From the NCBI GenBank assembly GCA_023255285.1, contig JALRIY010000094.1, positions 1 through 8,636 of the forward strand: a stretch of 8,636 nucleotides of DNA, in the 5' to 3' direction. Shown here one piece after another: positions 7,648-8,636 of this stretch; the first letter of the stretch is position 1; the number at the start of each line of letters is the position of its first letter. The DNA comes from Algoriphagus sp. (GTDB lineage Bacteria; Bacteroidota; Bacteroidia; Cytophagales; Cyclobacteriaceae). Made by a program: the position numbers and the translations under genes. The notes under the pieces are model-generated. The model made no database searches and was not told the origin of the DNA. It saw nothing but the letters and a program-made list of their open reading frames with translations.

Positions 7648-8384
7648 AGCATCTTGACCAAGGGCTTATAGGCTTCGAGCAAAACTTCGTTATGGGTTGC
7701 TCCCTGATCTGAATTGGAACTTGCAAAAACCTCTGGAGTGATTCCTTGAGCCAGGAGTTGCGCCGTGGCTTCGACACAGATTGCCTGGAGTAGGGCTGTA
7801 CCAATGACTGTGGAGGTAGGTCCCACGGGTGTATCCATGCCATCAAGTGTTAGTGCTGCATCTCCAATCTCTCCAAAATTATCCAAGACCACATCTCCCA
7901 GTTGGTACAATTTGAGCCCTGAAGCGTGCCGAGAGGTGACCGATTTGCTGTGTGCCAGATTGGTGATAACAATGATTTTTACGCCTTGCTGATGGGCATA
8001 GCTAGCCAATTCAATGGGAACTGCATTTCTTCCTGAATTAGAAGAGATGAGCAGCACATCATTCTTAGTGATTGTATACTCCTGAAAAAGGATAGGAGCA
8101 TAACCCTCCTTTCGTTCCTCATTTGTACTTCCTGTGGCACTTTCATGAAGCATGAGTTGGGGTAGTAAAAGTGGGCGCACTCGCGCAAACCCACCTGCTC
8201 TGTAAAATATTTCTTCTGCCAATAAATGGGAATGTCCTGTTCCACAGGTATAGATCCATCCTTTAACTGAGAGACTTTTGGAGATGAGTGTGGCAGCCTG
8301 GCAAATTAATTCCTCTTGCCGGAAAGCAAGCTCCATCTTATCGTTCAGCAATTGTTCGTATTTTTTGTAAGCTAAGGAAACCAT
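7644..8384 (-). CDS. SIS-domain sugar isomerase-like protein (UPF0309 type)
   Basis: From the ATG at 8382-8384 the product is 246 residues, the usual size for UPF0309/SIS_2 proteins, and should be cytoplasmic. The phosphosugar-binding fold is shown by IYTCGTGHSHLLAEEIFYRAGG (split here as GTGHSH 48-53 and AEEIFYRAGG 56-65), by VLLISSNSGRN (110-120, the Ser/Thr-rich phosphate loop), by SVTSRHASG (148-156) and by PTSTVIGTAL (189-198). SIS proteins isomerise or bind phosphorylated sugars and amino sugars; the exact reaction of this subfamily is unproven. A longer frame starts at 8444, but those extra 20 codons overlap the end of the upstream gene and do not resemble the family. The gene follows that upstream gene by 16 bases, suggesting one transcript. 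Its stop codon overlaps the stop of the convergent GH20 within CTAG. Confidence 0.88.
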   Translation of the reverse strand: MVSLAYKKYEQLLNDKMELAFRQEELICQAATLISKSLSVKGWIYTCGTGHSHLLAEEIFYRAGGFARVRPLLLPQLMLHESATGSTNEERKEGYAPILFQEYTITKNDVLLISSNSGRNAVPIELASYAHQQGVKIIVITNLAHSKSVTSRHASGLKLYQLGDVVLDNFGEIGDAALTLDGMDTPVGPTSTVIGTALLQAICVEATAQLLAQGITPEVFASSNSDQGATHNEVLLEAYKPLVKML

Positions 8385-8400
8385 AGTTGGTGAGATTAAA

Positions 8401-8636
8401 TTAATGAAGTAGGACTTCATCCACGAACACCCAGCCCTTGGCACCTGCTCCAGGATGCCATGCTGGTAATTTGGAAATGGGATTTACCTTCACACGAATT
8501 TGATCAAATGGAGAATTGGGTAAGGGAATTGAAACCAAGCCAAATCGGGTTTCTTGAATTTTTGTAGGAATGGATTGAGGCGCTACGTTGACCTTGTTCC
8601 ATTTTTGATTGTATGCGGTCCAGACTTCGACCGATT
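8401..8636 (-). CDS. C-terminal end of a probable carbohydrate-active enzyme or glycan-binding protein (5' end outside window)
   Basis: About 77 codons are visible, entering from the right edge and ending at TAA (complement of 8401-8403). The frame stays open across the whole segment. It reads SVEVWTAYNQKW near the edge, then RFGLVSIPLP, IRVKVNPISKLP, WHPGAGAKGWVFVDEVLLH and stop. The pattern of beta strands ending in a Trp-x-Phe-x-Asp-Glu-(Val/Ile) tail resembles the extreme C-terminal discoidin-like or sandwich domain of Bacteroidota GH20 and related glycosidases. The catalytic part is not in the window, so the enzyme class is an inference. It sits 16 bases upstream of the SIS gene on the same strand, which favours co-transcription and a shared role in amino-sugar or glycan use. 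Confidence 0.65.
   Translation of the reverse strand, partial: SVEVWTAYNQKWNKVNVAPQSIPTKIQETRFGLVSIPLPNSPFDQIRVKVNPISKLPAWHPGAGAKGWVFVDEVLLH

Noticed and set aside
8385..8444. N-terminal extension of the SIS protein to an ATG at 8444
   Set aside because: The extra 20 residues overlap the end of the upstream gene in another frame and do not look like the family N-terminus; the ATG at 8384 gives the usual length.

Overview
The window looks like chromosomal DNA from a member of the Bacteroidota, most likely Cytophagales (Cyclobacteriaceae/Algoriphagus-like). This is inferred from the style of the proteins, moderate-to-low GC, A/T-rich leaders without strong Shine-Dalgarno sequences, and an exact Bacteroidota-type TAnnTTTG -7 element upstream of one gene. 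There are no RNA genes, insertion sequences or CRISPR arrays, and no gene-free stretch reaches 300 bases.

The left half is ordinary housekeeping and secondary metabolism. In order it holds the 5' end of a secreted serine hydrolase (minus strand, cut by the window edge), an FAD-dependent amine-oxidase-type oxidoreductase (plus), a hotdog-fold acyl-CoA thioesterase (minus), protein-L-isoaspartate O-methyltransferase (minus) and riboflavin synthase (plus). The last is separated from the next gene by a perfect, apparently bidirectional terminator hairpin.

The right half (about 3.85 kb to the end) is an amino-sugar/glycan neighbourhood. A multi-pass membrane protein of the NagX / heparan-alpha-glucosaminide N-acetyltransferase-like family (minus) is divergent from a secreted GH20 beta-N-acetylhexosaminidase (plus). 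The GH20 converges, with overlapping stop codons, on a SIS-domain sugar-isomerase-like protein (UPF0309 type, minus). Upstream of the SIS gene, and probably in the same transcript, is the 3' end of another gene whose product ends in a carbohydrate-active-enzyme-like C-terminal domain. A reasonable inference is that the secreted hexosaminidase releases terminal GlcNAc/GalNAc and the membrane and SIS proteins handle the amino sugar afterwards, but neither has a proven function from sequence alone.

The most notable observation is that the GH20 gene is broken. A single in-frame TAA lies 93 bases before the Asp-Glu catalytic codons, with family-like sequence continuing in the same frame on both sides. 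Near its 3' end a stretch of about 43 bases makes better family sense in another frame, suggesting a compensating pair of indels. Two conserved active-site-loop positions are also replaced by Asn. This is either a decaying pseudogene or a cluster of sequencing errors. I see no clearly novel biological system here; the rest is recognisable.
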